Assembly (NCBI RefSeq): GCF_000661955.1
Contig: NZ_CP007597.1
Coordinates: forward strand, 2,039,605 to 2,103,604
DNA length: 64,000 nt
Origin: Stenotrophomonas rhizophila
Lineage (GTDB): Bacteria; Pseudomonadota; Gammaproteobacteria; Xanthomonadales; Xanthomonadaceae
Reading direction: 5' to 3'
The position numbers were made by a program, and so were the translations under genes. This document shows, piece by piece, positions 1 to 10,300 of the stretch. The notes under the pieces are model-generated. The model ran no database searches and was not told the origin of the DNA. It saw only the letters and a program-made list of their open reading frames with translations. Numbering within the stretch: position 1 is the stretch's first letter; every line of letters begins with the position of its first letter.

Positions 1-1
1 C

Positions 2-994
2 AGCCCTTTCAAGCTGGGCCGTGAAGTTTCCGAGAAGGAAGCGCGCGCCAACCTGCGATCTCCCGGGATACCGCGTCCGAAGCCACTGAACAAAGGCGCC
101 ATCCATCTCGATTCCACCTGCCTGGAGTATCTGGACCGGTACTTCCTGATGCGCGGCTGGGGGGTGCTTGGGGGTGGGTTTCTTGTTGTCTTCTGCGTGG
201 TCCTTGGCGGCGCAGGCATTTACGGATTCCTGCAAAGCTCACAGGGACAGGTTGCGCCTGTGTTCTGGGCGCTGGTCATCATGGCCGTGATGTTTGGTGT
301 GCCCGCGCTTGTGGCGCTGAAGGTGCTCGTGCTCAAGGATGCGTTTCGGTACACCCACTATCCTGTCCGCTTCAATCGAGCCAACCGTAAGGTCTATGTG
401 TTCACCGGCGGGGCGCGGAAGTACCTTGAGGTGCCGTTCGACGATGCATTCTTCTTCATCAACGAAGATGGCGGTACCGGTGCCAACAACGTCCGCATTT
501 ACGACCTGCGGATGCATGTCATCGAAAGTGGCAAGATTGTTCATACGGTGTCGATCGGATCCGATGGTGGCAGTAGCCCGGGGGTCGTCCTTGCGCATTG
601 GGAAATGATTCGCCGCTTCATGGATGAAGGGATGGACGATCTGCCGTTCCCTCCGCTTGGCATCTTTGCGTCCTCGCGTGTTTCGTTGAAGAACGCGTTC
701 ATCATTCCGTTTGCAGTGTTCAACGGCGCATTGCGCTGGATACTCGCGCCTTTCCTGTTTCCGATTGGTGTCGCCCGCTACATGGCGCTGGCAAGCAGTA
801 AGCGCCCGGTGTGGCCAAGCTCGGTGGAAGCAGAATGCGCGCCAGCGCGTGGCAGCCGGGTTCTGCGCGAACCGCAGGTTTACGGCGACCTTCCGGGCGG
901 CAGGAGTGGGGAGGCGGCGTTCATGCAGTACTGGAACGAAGCTGAGACGCAGGCAAGGGCGGAGGACCAGGGCCTGGCGTCGCTCTTCAGGTGA
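2..994 (+). CDS. DUF6708-like membrane protein (5' end outside window)
   Basis: The reading frame is open from base 2, so the start lies upstream; 330 codons are visible. The order of features matches the complete paralogues in this window: a short N-terminal cytoplasmic part, a conserved segment around ILDSTCLEYLDRYFLMRG-like residues, two hydrophobic segments (about residues 55-75 and 88-108 of the visible part), then YPVRFNRANRKVYVFTGG and EMIRRFMDEGMDDLPFPPL. It is closest by eye to the next gene downstream. Function is not known from sequence; as one of ten related genes around a VasX-like toxin it is a candidate immunity protein. The family name is from memory and was not checked by a profile search. 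An internal ATG at 149 exists but would cut off the conserved N-terminus. Confidence 0.75.
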   Translation, partial: SPFKLGREVSEKEARANLRSPGIPRPKPLNKGAIHLDSTCLEYLDRYFLMRGWGVLGGGFLVVFCVVLGGAGIYGFLQSSQGQVAPVFWALVIMAVMFGVPALVALKVLVLKDAFRYTHYPVRFNRANRKVYVFTGGARKYLEVPFDDAFFFINEDGGTGANNVRIYDLRMHVIESGKIVHTVSIGSDGGSSPGVVLAHWEMIRRFMDEGMDDLPFPPLGIFASSRVSLKNAFIIPFAVFNGALRWILAPFLFPIGVARYMALASSKRPVWPSSVEAECAPARGSRVLREPQVYGDLPGGRSGEAAFMQYWNEAETQARAEDQGLASLFR

Positions 995-1171
995 GGCGTG
1001 GGTGACTGGACGCTGCCTGTCAGCGCGGTCCAGGCCCGATTGAACCCGGTGCGCGGCGCTGGGTGGCTCCGGTTTCTGCTGGTGTCACGCAGCGCAGTCG
1101 TACGCAACGCGGGCTGGACGACGTCCAACCCGGCAGCGCCTGGCGCAACGGCCGACTTCAAGGATGTGAGC

Positions 1172-2218
1172 ATGAGTGCATTTGCAGGCTGGTTGGCCCA
1201 GCGCTATCGGGTCAACAGACCCTTGTCGGACGCCGAGCGCAACGCAGATGTGCGCAATTTCGATGGCATGGTCAAGGATCCAATCGACCAGGGCATCATC
1301 GCGCTCAATCCCACGTTCATCGAATATGTAGACCGGCATTTCCACTATCGCGGCTGGGGGGCGATGTGGGGGCTGCTGGTCATTGCGCTTGCCGTTGCAT
1401 TCGCCGTTGCGATGGCAATGGCACCAACGGTGACGCCCCAGGGCTTTCCACGGCCGCTGACAACGGGCGAGCGTTTCGTGGTGGGCTGGATCGTCACACT
1501 GTCGTCCGGGTTGGCAGCCTTCAGCTACTGGATGCTGTTGGGCCGGGATGTCTTTCGGTATCAGTACTATCCCGTTCGGTTCAACCGCAAGTCGCGCAGG
1601 GTGCATGTCTTTACCGGTGGCCGCCGTGGCGCGCTCTCGGCACCGTGGGATGAGGTGCGTTTCATCATCGGAAGCGGCGCGCCGGTGGGCGCGGGCGACA
1701 GGGACGCAACCTACGATCTTCGCGGCCACCTGATGCAGGGCGATCAGGTGATTCACACCTTCGCCGTTGGCAGCGACAGTGGGGCCAATCCCGGGCCAAC
1801 GTTGGCGCACTGGGAGATGATTCGCCGCTACATGGACGGGGGCATGGAGGCGCTTCCATTTCCGCCGCTGCAACTCTACACATCGACCACGCCCAGCCTT
1901 CGGAATGCCATCATCATCCATGTGTCGTCTGCCGGCACGGGCCTGGGTCTGCTTGCTTTGCCCATTACGCTGCCGTGGGCCATGTTCAGGTATCTGTCGA
2001 TGAAGCTGTGCAGACGCCCCAGCTGGCCGCGCGCAGTCGAGGATGATTGCGCCGGCGGTGCGGAGGCTGGGAGCCTGAAGGAGCCGGTCGTGTACGGTCG
2101 GGTAGGCGACGGCCGTGGCAGCGAAACCATGCTGGCGTACTGGACGCAAGCCACCCGTGATGCAATGGCGCTCAACGAGACGTTGCGCACACGGATGAAG
2201 GGAAACGGCGGGCATTGA
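1172..2218 (+). CDS. DUF6708-like membrane protein, putative T6SS immunity protein
   Basis: 348 residues. The start at 1172 (MSAFAGWLAQ) is preceded by AAGGA at 1160-1164; an open frame reaches back to 998 but shows no similarity to paralogues. Segments: NRPLSDAER (15-23), NPTFIEYVDRHFHYRGW (46-62), transmembrane segments at about 63-84 and 102-123, YYPVRFNRK (132-140), APWDEV (157-162), WEMIRRYMDGG (214-224), and a third hydrophobic stretch near 245-275. It lies 177 bp after the previous paralogue with nothing recognisable between. No catalytic motif is visible. Immunity to a membrane-active T6SS toxin is inferred from topology and from clustering with the VasX-like gene; a chaperone role is an alternative. 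Confidence 0.8.
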   Translation: MSAFAGWLAQRYRVNRPLSDAERNADVRNFDGMVKDPIDQGIIALNPTFIEYVDRHFHYRGWGAMWGLLVIALAVAFAVAMAMAPTVTPQGFPRPLTTGERFVVGWIVTLSSGLAAFSYWMLLGRDVFRYQYYPVRFNRKSRRVHVFTGGRRGALSAPWDEVRFIIGSGAPVGAGDRDATYDLRGHLMQGDQVIHTFAVGSDSGANPGPTLAHWEMIRRYMDGGMEALPFPPLQLYTSTTPSLRNAIIIHVSSAGTGLGLLALPITLPWAMFRYLSMKLCRRPSWPRAVEDDCAGGAEAGSLKEPVVYGRVGDGRGSETMLAYWTQATRDAMALNETLRTRMKGNGGH

Positions 2219-2344
2219 TCGCCTCGAACAAGCGCCTGCGCAGTGTCACTTGCCGCATCCTTGCTGCTGCACGTCACATTGGCTTGGATAGGCCCGCTGA
2301 GTGCGTTGTTCCCGCATGCGAGCGAACACGGGAGTGAGACGAGG

Positions 2345-3280
2345 ATGTACACAGGTTGGTTGAGAAGGTTCAAGGTGGATCGAACGATCGACCCTACCGA
2401 GCAGTGTGAGCCATTGAAGCGGGAGCGCACTGGCGTGAGCAACGAACGGCACTGCGTCATCCGCCTGAACTCGACGTACATGGATGTGATTGATCGGCGC
2501 TACCGTCTTCGGGGGATGGTGACGACGACCGTGGTAACGCTGGTCAGTACCGCCTTGGCGCTGTTCGGGGTATGGATGCTGGTGACCTGGCTTCCCACCG
2601 TGTACGCGGGGCGAGCGGTTGATTGGTTCATGGCGGGCGTTCTGGTGATCGGCTTCGTCGGTCAGTTCGCGCTGATGTATCGATTGGTCATTGGCCGCGA
2701 TTTCTTCACCTACAAGTACTACCCGATCCGGTTCAACCGTCGCACGCGGATGGTGCACGCCTATACGGATGCGGGCCCTTCCGGCGTCATCAGCGTGCCG
2801 TGGGAGCAAGCGTACTTCCATCTTGGGCACGGTCAGGGTGAGACGTTCCTGCGCGATATTCGTTGCCACGTCATGGAGGGGGATACGGTCAGGCATACCT
2901 TTGCCGTCGGTCACTATTTCGACGATGCGGACAAAATTCGCGAGATCTGGGAGTTCATCCGACGCTACATGGACGAAGGACCGGAGCACGTGGTTGACGC
3001 GCCGTCGTCGCGGCGTGTGCACCTGTCTGTGGCGGACACCTGGAAGAATTGCTACCTGACGGTGATCATCAGCCTCGGTGAGGCGTTGCTACCGTATCGC
3101 ACGGTGCTGATGCCGTTGCTGGGGCCATTGGTCGTATGCCGATGGCTGGTGTTGAAGAGCAGCAGAGCGCCGGAGTGGCCGGCCCATGTGGTGACGGAAT
3201 CCGTCGTCGACGTGGCCGATCCGCATCAGTGGCCGGAGCCGGAGTATGTCGGGCAGTTCTATGCGGGACGCGGTGTCTGA
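2345..3280 (+). CDS. DUF6708-like membrane protein, putative T6SS immunity protein
   Basis: 311 residues. The start MYTGWLRRFKVDR is chosen because the paralogue at 15362 begins the same way; the frame is open back to 2243 without homology. Two transmembrane segments at about 59-82 and 94-113 are followed by YYPIRFNRRTRMVHAYT (125-141), VPWEQAYFHLGHG and WEFIRRYMDEG. From about residue 115 onward it is almost identical to the 15362 protein, while residues 14-34 and the membrane segments differ strongly. That pattern suggests a shared soluble scaffold and a variable membrane part that sets specificity. It ends 423 bp before the vgrG gene and is the last of three tandem copies on this side. Confidence 0.8.
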   Translation: MYTGWLRRFKVDRTIDPTEQCEPLKRERTGVSNERHCVIRLNSTYMDVIDRRYRLRGMVTTTVVTLVSTALALFGVWMLVTWLPTVYAGRAVDWFMAGVLVIGFVGQFALMYRLVIGRDFFTYKYYPIRFNRRTRMVHAYTDAGPSGVISVPWEQAYFHLGHGQGETFLRDIRCHVMEGDTVRHTFAVGHYFDDADKIREIWEFIRRYMDEGPEHVVDAPSSRRVHLSVADTWKNCYLTVIISLGEALLPYRTVLMPLLGPLVVCRWLVLKSSRAPEWPAHVVTESVVDVADPHQWPEPEYVGQFYAGRGV

Positions 3281-3702
3281 CTGCTTAGCGCTCTCAGAGG
3301 AGAATGCCAGTGCGGCGGTGCCACTTCATCGTGACTTGGCGACGCGCATGCTGTGCCTGTGTGCTCGTCTGCATCCGGTGACATGCGGCAGGCTGCACAC
3401 GCGCGCCCGATTGAGGGGCTGTCGATGTGAAGATGCACCGAATAGGGCATTTTCCCAGCGTGCTACTCGACTGACTTGCCTGTGTTCCCTATTCTAGGTG
3501 GCATGTCCGAGTTTCCGGGTTAGCCTGGAACAAGAGCGCGGCGTCGCTCGGCGCTCTTGATCGGTGCACATTGTGACCTGGGTCACACTGTGCACTGTAT
3601 AGGTTCCGATGGTTGGTTGATTTTCCGTCGCGAATGAATCGTGCGGCGTCTCGACTGATGTTCTGCTGATGATGGGTCGCCCCAGTTGAATCTGCGGGGC
3701 TA
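3281..3702. promoter_or_regulatory. Intergenic region upstream of the vgrG-vasX operon
   Basis: No convincing gene: the open frames here overlap the end of the previous gene or lack similarity and ribosome binding sites. The notable element is a perfect CRP/Clp-type palindrome (listed separately). TATAGG at 3598-3603 is a possible -10 element but no confident -35 partner was found. Confidence 0.5.
3572..3587 (+). promoter_or_regulatory. Candidate Clp/CRP operator upstream of vgrG
   Basis: The sequence TGTGACCTGGGTCACA fits the TGTGA-N6-TCACA consensus at all ten fixed positions and its arms are complementary over seven bases. Xanthomonads use the CRP homologue Clp, which recognises this consensus. 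The site ends 115 bp before the vgrG start. Direct control of this operon by Clp is inferred. Confidence 0.65.
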
Positions 3703-6450
3703 ATGAATGGAAGCATTATGAAATCCACAAGCACGATACTGGCCGCGCTTGCGGCACCGGGGCAGGCACAGCGCCTGCTGCAGCTGCGCACCTCGCTGGG
3801 GAGCGACGTGCTGGTGGCCGAGTCGCTCAATGGCGTCGAGCAGATCGATGGCGTGGGTTTCGTATTCGACGTCATCGCACTGTCGTCCGATGCCAACCTG
3901 TCGCTGGACAGTCTGCTTGGGCAGCCGGCATTGCTGCAGATGCAGGCCATCGGCAACGAGCGCCCGTTCCACGGCCGGATCACCGCCGCCGAACGGATTG
4001 GCAGCAACGGCGGCCTGGCGCGGTATCGCCTGCGCCTGCAGCCCTGGCTGGCCTTCCTGGGCCAGCGCGTGGACAGCTACGTGTTCCATGACGCCAGCGT
4101 GGTCGACATCGTCGAAAACGTCTTCGCCGACTACAGCGGCCTTGTTCCGGCATGGCGCTGGGACCTGACCGATCGCAGCCTCTACGCCAAGCGCAGCCTG
4201 ACCACGCAGTACCAGGAAACCGACCTGGCCTTCGTGCAGCGCCTGCTGGCCGAAGAGGGCATCTATTACTGGTTCGAGCATGCGGACGACCCGGGCAGCG
4301 AGTCGTTTGGGGCCCATACCCTGGTGCTGGCCGACAACCACCACGGTGCCAGGGACCTGGGCACGGTGCGTTTCCACCGGGGCGATGTGACCGAGCGCGA
4401 TGACAGCGTGCAGCAGTGGTCGACCGCGCGCCGCTGGCGTACCACCAAGGTGTCCCGGCACACTTGGGACCACCGCACGTTGGAGCTGCGGCAGGCCAGC
4501 GCCGAAGCGCAGATGACACAGAATTCCATGGGTGAGGACGCCGACACCTGCGGCCCGTACGGCTGGAAGGACAACGCGCGTGGCCAGCGTCGCGCGCAGC
4601 AGCACCTGGATGCGCTGCGCGTGCGCGCGCATACGATTGAAGGGCAGGGCAAATGGCGCCAGCTCACGCCCGGGGCGCAGTTCCAGCTGGGGCAGCATCC
4701 GGGCGTGGACGCGGGTACCGCCTTCCTGTGCCTGTCGGTACAGCACCAGGCGCGCAACAACTTCGAGGCCGATGTGTTCGATGTGCTGGAGCAGCAGCTA
4801 GGGCCGGCCGCGCAGGCGCCGCTCAGCCTCCCGGGTGCCTTGAGTGGCTTGTCCGTTGCGAATGCATCGCCGGACCTCACTACGACCTTCTACGACAACC
4901 GCTTCGTCGCCATCCCGGCCGAGGTGGTGTACCGCCCGCAGACCGAGGACGGCCACGGCACGCGTTTGCATCCGCGCCCGTCGATTACCGGCACGCTCAG
5001 CGCCATCGTGGTCAGCGACGGCGAGCCCTTGCAGTCCGATCGTGACCACCGCATCAAGGTGCAGTTCCCGTGGCAGCGCGGTGGCAGTTCCAGCACCGGT
5101 TTGGTCCATCCCGGCGGTGACGACAACGCCCCGGCCAACGGTGGAGCGTGGACCTGGGTGCGAGTGATGACCCCGTGGGCCGGCGACAACTGGGGCGGCG
5201 TGGTGCTGCCCCGTCGTGGTCAGGAAGTGCTGGTGGCGTTCCTCGAGGGCGACATCGACCGGCCGGTCGTGGTCGGCGCGGTCTACAACGGCCGCGGCCA
5301 GACCGATGCCGCCCATAACCAGGTCGCCAGCGGCGGCGCCAACGCCACCGGCAATGCGCCGGCGTGGTTCGACGGCAATGAGCACGCTGCTGTCTACACC
5401 GGCTTCAAGAGCCAAGCGCTGGCCGACAGCCAAGGCGGGCAGGGCGGCTATCAGCAGATGCGCCTGGATGACACGCCGGGCCAAGGACGTGCGCAGCTGT
5501 CCACCACGCAACACGCCACCACGCTGACCCTGGGCCACCTGAAGGGTGGCGAAGACAACGTGCGCGAAACCGAGCGCGGCTTCGGCGCGGAGCTGTCTAC
5601 GCAGGCCTTCGGGTCCCTGCGTGCCGGGCAGGGGTTGCTGCTGAGCACCGAGTCTGGCGAACCGCAGCTGGCCGCCAACCAGGCACTGACCCAGCTGCAG
5701 GAAAGCGCCGAACTGCTGCATTCGCTCAACGAATCGGCAGTGAACCAGCAAGCACAACTGCCCGATGAGCCATCCACGCTGCAGGCCCACGACGCGCTGG
5801 AACACCTGCAGGAAAGCCTGCGCGCCACCCAAAGCGGCAGCGCGGCGGGCAGCATCAGTGGCGGAGACGGGGATGCCCCTGGTTGGGACAAGCCGGTCTT
5901 GATGGGCAGCGGCGTGGCCGGTGTGATGAGCCTGACCCCGGCTGATCAGGTCTGGGTCAGCGGCACGCACACCACGCTGGCCTCGGGCGTGGCGCTGAAC
6001 TGGCTGAGCCAGGGCTCGATCACGATGGCAGTGGCCGGCGGGCTGGTGCTGTACACCGCCGGTGCTGAGCCGAAACCCGAAAGTCCGAACCAGGAACGCG
6101 GGATTGCGCTGCACGCCGCGCAGGGCAAGGTCAGTGCGCGCGCGCACAAGAACCAGGCGATCCTGGCGGCCAAGACCAACGTGAAGATCACCAGTACCCA
6201 GGCCGACGTGCAGTTGTCGGCGCCAAGCAAGCATTTGCTGGCGACTGCGGCCGGTGCTTACATCCGGATCGAGGGCGACAACATCGAGCTGGGCGCGCCC
6301 GGCAAGGTGGAGTTCAAGGGCACGCAGCGGGAGTGGACGGGGGCGAAGTCGATGACCTCCGACGTCACAGCGCAGGCGGGAAAGAACGATCGATGCAACG
6401 AGGCAAGTGTAGATGCGGCCAGCGCAGGAGCAGCACATGTTGCGCTATGA
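3703..6450 (+). CDS. vgrG: Type VI secretion spike protein VgrG (TssI)
   Basis: 915 residues. VgrG trimers form the needle tip that carries effectors into target cells. The N-terminal gp27-like part contains SYVFHDASVVDIVENVF and TQYQETDLAFVQRLLAEEG (about 160-185); the gp5-like OB-fold region contains KVQFPWQRGG and GGVVLPRRGQEVLVAFLEGD (about 500-525); the C-terminal half is the repetitive DUF2345 needle extension. Either ATG 3703 or ATG 3718 could be the start; 3718 has GGAAG four bases upstream. The stop overlaps the DUF4123 gene. It is clearly diverged from the two other VgrGs here, which resemble each other, and has only a short tail after the needle, as expected if cargo is bound through the adaptor rather than fused. 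Confidence 0.95.
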   Translation: MNGSIMKSTSTILAALAAPGQAQRLLQLRTSLGSDVLVAESLNGVEQIDGVGFVFDVIALSSDANLSLDSLLGQPALLQMQAIGNERPFHGRITAAERIGSNGGLARYRLRLQPWLAFLGQRVDSYVFHDASVVDIVENVFADYSGLVPAWRWDLTDRSLYAKRSLTTQYQETDLAFVQRLLAEEGIYYWFEHADDPGSESFGAHTLVLADNHHGARDLGTVRFHRGDVTERDDSVQQWSTARRWRTTKVSRHTWDHRTLELRQASAEAQMTQNSMGEDADTCGPYGWKDNARGQRRAQQHLDALRVRAHTIEGQGKWRQLTPGAQFQLGQHPGVDAGTAFLCLSVQHQARNNFEADVFDVLEQQLGPAAQAPLSLPGALSGLSVANASPDLTTTFYDNRFVAIPAEVVYRPQTEDGHGTRLHPRPSITGTLSAIVVSDGEPLQSDRDHRIKVQFPWQRGGSSSTGLVHPGGDDNAPANGGAWTWVRVMTPWAGDNWGGVVLPRRGQEVLVAFLEGDIDRPVVVGAVYNGRGQTDAAHNQVASGGANATGNAPAWFDGNEHAAVYTGFKSQALADSQGGQGGYQQMRLDDTPGQGRAQLSTTQHATTLTLGHLKGGEDNVRETERGFGAELSTQAFGSLRAGQGLLLSTESGEPQLAANQALTQLQESAELLHSLNESAVNQQAQLPDEPSTLQAHDALEHLQESLRATQSGSAAGSISGGDGDAPGWDKPVLMGSGVAGVMSLTPADQVWVSGTHTTLASGVALNWLSQGSITMAVAGGLVLYTAGAEPKPESPNQERGIALHAAQGKVSARAHKNQAILAAKTNVKITSTQADVQLSAPSKHLLATAAGAYIRIEGDNIELGAPGKVEFKGTQREWTGAKSMTSDVTAQAGKNDRCNEASVDAASAGAAHVAL

Positions 6451-7351
6451 CGCCCGATATGACGTCTTCGTTGGACTGAAAGAGCGGATACAGAGCTCGT
6501 CGGGCGCCGTGTACATCCTTATGGACCCAATGTCGCGCTGTGATCTCAGCATGCTGAACGGCTTCAAGAGGAAGAGATACACCGTCGACCTAGAGCGATT
6601 CGGAATGCGCAGCGAACTGTGCCCATACGTCCTAGAGGTTGAGAGCATGAACGATGACGTGTTGAAGGAGAGCGTCAACGTCGCTTGGGAGCATCGCGAG
6701 GATTGGCAAAAGCCACAGCCGGTTTGTGGTTGGATTTCCAGCCCACTTTCTGCGTCGGCATTGGCGTCGGCGATACTTGTGCAGGCTGTAACCACTGCTG
6801 CAGACCGGACCAGGCATCTCAATAGGTTCTACGACCCGCGAGTAGCTCGGCATGCAACTTTCGCACTAACCGTGTCCGAGGATTTTCCAGGTGCCTTGGC
6901 GTGGTACCAGCTTGGCTGGGATGGGGAACTACAAGAACTGCCCTGCAATGTTCGCGTTGCGTGTCAGCCGACGTACATGCTGCACTCGCAGGATCCGCAT
7001 GCAGAATGGTGCATACCTATCAACGCCGCTATCTCGCAATTGCAGCGAATGGGTGTCGCTTCCGTTCATCACGAGGAGGAGCTGCAGCGCGCAGTTCGCA
7101 CGGGCATGTCGCTTGGTCTCCCAGCCAGCGAAGTAGCGGATGCGACTACCTTCCTGCTTCACAAGGTGTTAGTTCATCCGCAGATCGAGAAACATCCGGT
7201 GATTGCTGGCTGGCTGCGGGAGGTCGCAGGGAGGAGGGCCTCTTACGCCGATCTTTGCTCCCAAGCCGATTCTGAGTGGTGGTGCGGAGTCGAAAAAGGC
7301 GCTTGGATCAACGATGTGAAGGGAATCAAATTGGAGGTTGGACATGGCTGA
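6437..7351 (+). CDS. DUF4123 T6SS adaptor (VasW/Tap-like)
   Basis: 304 residues. DUF4123 proteins load a specific effector onto its VgrG. The visible pattern fits: VYILMDPMSRCDL near the N-terminus, a central stretch SGWISSPLSASALASAI-like, and LNRFYDPRVARH (the FYDPRV signature of the family, about residues 131-140). ATG 6437 is preferred because AGGAG (6426-6430) sits six bases upstream; an ATG at 6413 has no good site. It overlaps the vgrG stop by 14 bases and the toxin start by eight, indicating translational coupling of spike, adaptor and toxin. Position between vgrG and the VasX-like gene equals that of vasW in Vibrio cholerae. Confidence 0.88.
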   Translation: MLRYDARYDVFVGLKERIQSSSGAVYILMDPMSRCDLSMLNGFKRKRYTVDLERFGMRSELCPYVLEVESMNDDVLKESVNVAWEHREDWQKPQPVCGWISSPLSASALASAILVQAVTTAADRTRHLNRFYDPRVARHATFALTVSEDFPGALAWYQLGWDGELQELPCNVRVACQPTYMLHSQDPHAEWCIPINAAISQLQRMGVASVHHEEELQRAVRTGMSLGLPASEVADATTFLLHKVLVHPQIEKHPVIAGWLREVAGRRASYADLCSQADSEWWCGVEKGAWINDVKGIKLEVGHG

Positions 7352-10300
7352 TGGTGCGAGTATTGCGAGTGGTGTGAAGCGATCAGTGCAAAACCCAGCG
7401 CCGTTCGGTGACTGCAAACGCTGTGACAAGGCGGGCTTCCCGATACTGCCGATGCGCTTTGCATACACACCGCGATCAGCCGCGTCCGAAGTCGGATCTG
7501 CAAGCCTGAGCAATCAGGACTACAGCTTCCGAGCTGGCGTATTGGGTATGCGGCTGTTGAGCCAAGGCTTCCTCTATGTACTGGACGAGCGAGGCGGTGG
7601 TACGTGGCGTGCCTTCCAGGCATCCATCGAAGGGTCGCTGTCTGAATTCCCGGTAGCTAGCAAGCCTGAGACCGCGGAGCCTCAATGCGGGCGCTCCGAC
7701 CATGCCGTTCGTTCCGCTACGTTCTCGGTCCCCGAACCCAAGAGCGCTAAGCGCATTTGGGTGGCCTACTTCTCAGTCTGGCAAACCGAGCACCAACTGC
7801 AGATGTTCGAAGCCGCGCTGCTTGGTAAGGCGATGCCCGCGCGTTTGGAGGACGACCCTGATGTTGAACTCAAGGACCTGAAAGCACGATTCCAAGAGTT
7901 CTCCGTCCCTGACCTGGTGGCCGGCGCCAAGGCCGGTGAAGTGCAGCATCAACAGGCAGATGCGTTTGGGTTGAGTCTGGCAAGGGTGAAGGACTATGCC
8001 CCGGAGTTCGGTGGTCGCCACGCCCTGTATGCCGAGAGTGTCACGCCTGGTGTTGATCGGTCAGGACTAGCGGCCTCGGTGGCGCAGCGCATGGCGGGCA
8101 TGCACGAGGCCGGGGGAGTCGCGCTGTATCTCCATGATCCGATCGGGATCGCCATGGAGATCCGACACCTTTCCAATCTCAAGCGTTTGCAAATTGAGGA
8201 GATCAATCAAAAGTATCGGAGGCAGATCGCCGTCAAGCAGCTCATCGAGCAGATCGGCAAGTCTTGGAAAGCCCACGGTGCCGAGAAAGAACGCGAGTGG
8301 CTAGAGGAGTACATCAACAAGATCGATGCGACTAAGCTGGGTGCCTTCGAGCGCGAATTCGCCGCGGACATGGGGCAGCGCCCCATGATACTAAATGGGT
8401 TCTGCGATGATATTGGTGAGTTTCAAAAAAGCTGGGCGCTGAGACACGCTTGTAAACACGACTTTGATATTGCAGATGCAGATTCAACCATTGAGATGGT
8501 CTGCCAGATGGCGACTATCATGGGCGGTGGTCCTCATGGTGAAATTGATCGACAGCATGCGCTGCAGGAGTTTGAACGGCCCGTTGAGGATAACCTATGG
8601 TATTGGGCGATCACCGCTGGTCAGAAGAGCCTCCTGAGCAGTATCGTTGAGGACAAGCAGGCGGATGCTCAAGGAATAGTCAAGTCCGCATATAGTGTTC
8701 TTGACGCTTGGAATGTGGAGAAGGGCAACTATCTTTCGCAACTTCAGGCGCATTTGGCGGGGGCTGGCGATCCGCCAAAGGCGATTTCCTCCGGCGCAAT
8801 GCGAAGGACGGTTTTTCGAGCGTGCTTGGGCATTGAAGCGGCCCTGCGGAACCTCATGACCTTTGGTCAAGGTCTGCTAAGCGACATTAACCTCGCTGCA
8901 TTCAAGCATGTCCGAGTGTTTGCAATGGCTGGCGCACTTTGGTTCCGCACCGCAGTGCAGCCCTTGGTTGAAGAGGTGACGCATGCAGACTTTATACGCG
9001 ACAACAAGCAGAGCGCTTGGGGTCATTCCCTTGAATCTCGGTTGCAGCATACGGTCGATGGTGAAGGTGCCAAGCGTTCGGCGATCAACGTAGCAGACGT
9101 TACGGATGAGCTGGGTGAAGCTGGGCGCAAGAAGATCCCTCTGCTGAGAATCCATTGGGGAGAGATGATTGAGATTGACTCGTTGAGTGGTGAGCAGGCT
9201 CGCAGGGTCGGGCAGGAGTTGAATCGTAGGCAGCGTCGCGCAGCAGCTAAGTCCGGCAGAGGTTCAGATGCAGGAAGGGCGCCTGGTAAATCCGCAAAGG
9301 CGCCGCTGAGTGCTGCGATGGAAAAAGTCTATGAGCAGTTGCGCCGGCAGGCACTGATTGAGCAGGTTTCAACGAAGGTCAGGCAGGAGGTTGCCGCAGA
9401 CGCCGCAAGGATCAATCGTGCCCGCGTACAGACGGCCTCAGGACCGCTAGCGGCAAGCCCTGCGCTGGCAGGCGTTCCTCGGGCGACAACGGGTGGCTGG
9501 AGCAGCAGAACGATGGCAGCCCTCAAGCAGGGGGGGGCATCTGGAACGCTGGCGGTCTGGGCTATGGCCTTTCAGGGGGTCGCGATCGCGGCATCCTGCA
9601 AAGAAGCTCTCGACAAGCCGTCAGGAGCCGCTTTGGCCAAGATCACGGCTTCAATACTTGGATTTCTCGGCGCCGGATTTGAGGCCACTGGCGCGGCAAT
9701 GACGTTGCGCTCCTATTTTTCCAAAAGAGCGGTAACTATATTCTCCCTGTCCGGTGAAGCTGTTGCAGCGGCCGGGGGCGTTATTGGTGGCTTCGCCGGG
9801 ATAATCATGGGTGCACTTACCATGATGGAAGGGCGAGCTCTGAGTAAAGAAGGCGACGAAGATGCTGGCGGATTAATGGTGGTCGCCGGGGTGCTCTTGA
9901 CCGTTAGTGGAGTTGCAACCGGTTTGGGTGGCCTGTCAATTCTGGGCGCGATCGGCGGTGGTCCCGTTGTCTGGACGATAATAGCTGTTGGAGCGGCTAT
10001 TTTGGGGCTCTACGTATTGGTATCAGCTGAGGAAAAGCGCGACAACGCGGTTCAGGTCTGGCTTCGATCCTGCATCTTCGGAAAGATGCCGAAGTATTTG
10101 AGCGAGGAAGAAGAGCGGCGTGCCCTGGAGGCGTTGTATGTTGTTCCGTTCGCGGTTACCGCGGTCTGGAGAAGTGGGCGTTCTATAGCCGGATTCAGCT
10201 TCGGCGGGACTGTCGATATTATTATCGATGCGCCTGACGTGAGGACTGGCAAGGGGTGGCTTGAGCACAGTATTTCATTGGAAATGAAGGATGGTCGTAA

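Noticed and set aside
3246..3497. Frame of 83 codons after the third DUF6708-like gene
   Set aside because: Starts inside the previous gene, no ribosome binding site, no similarity.
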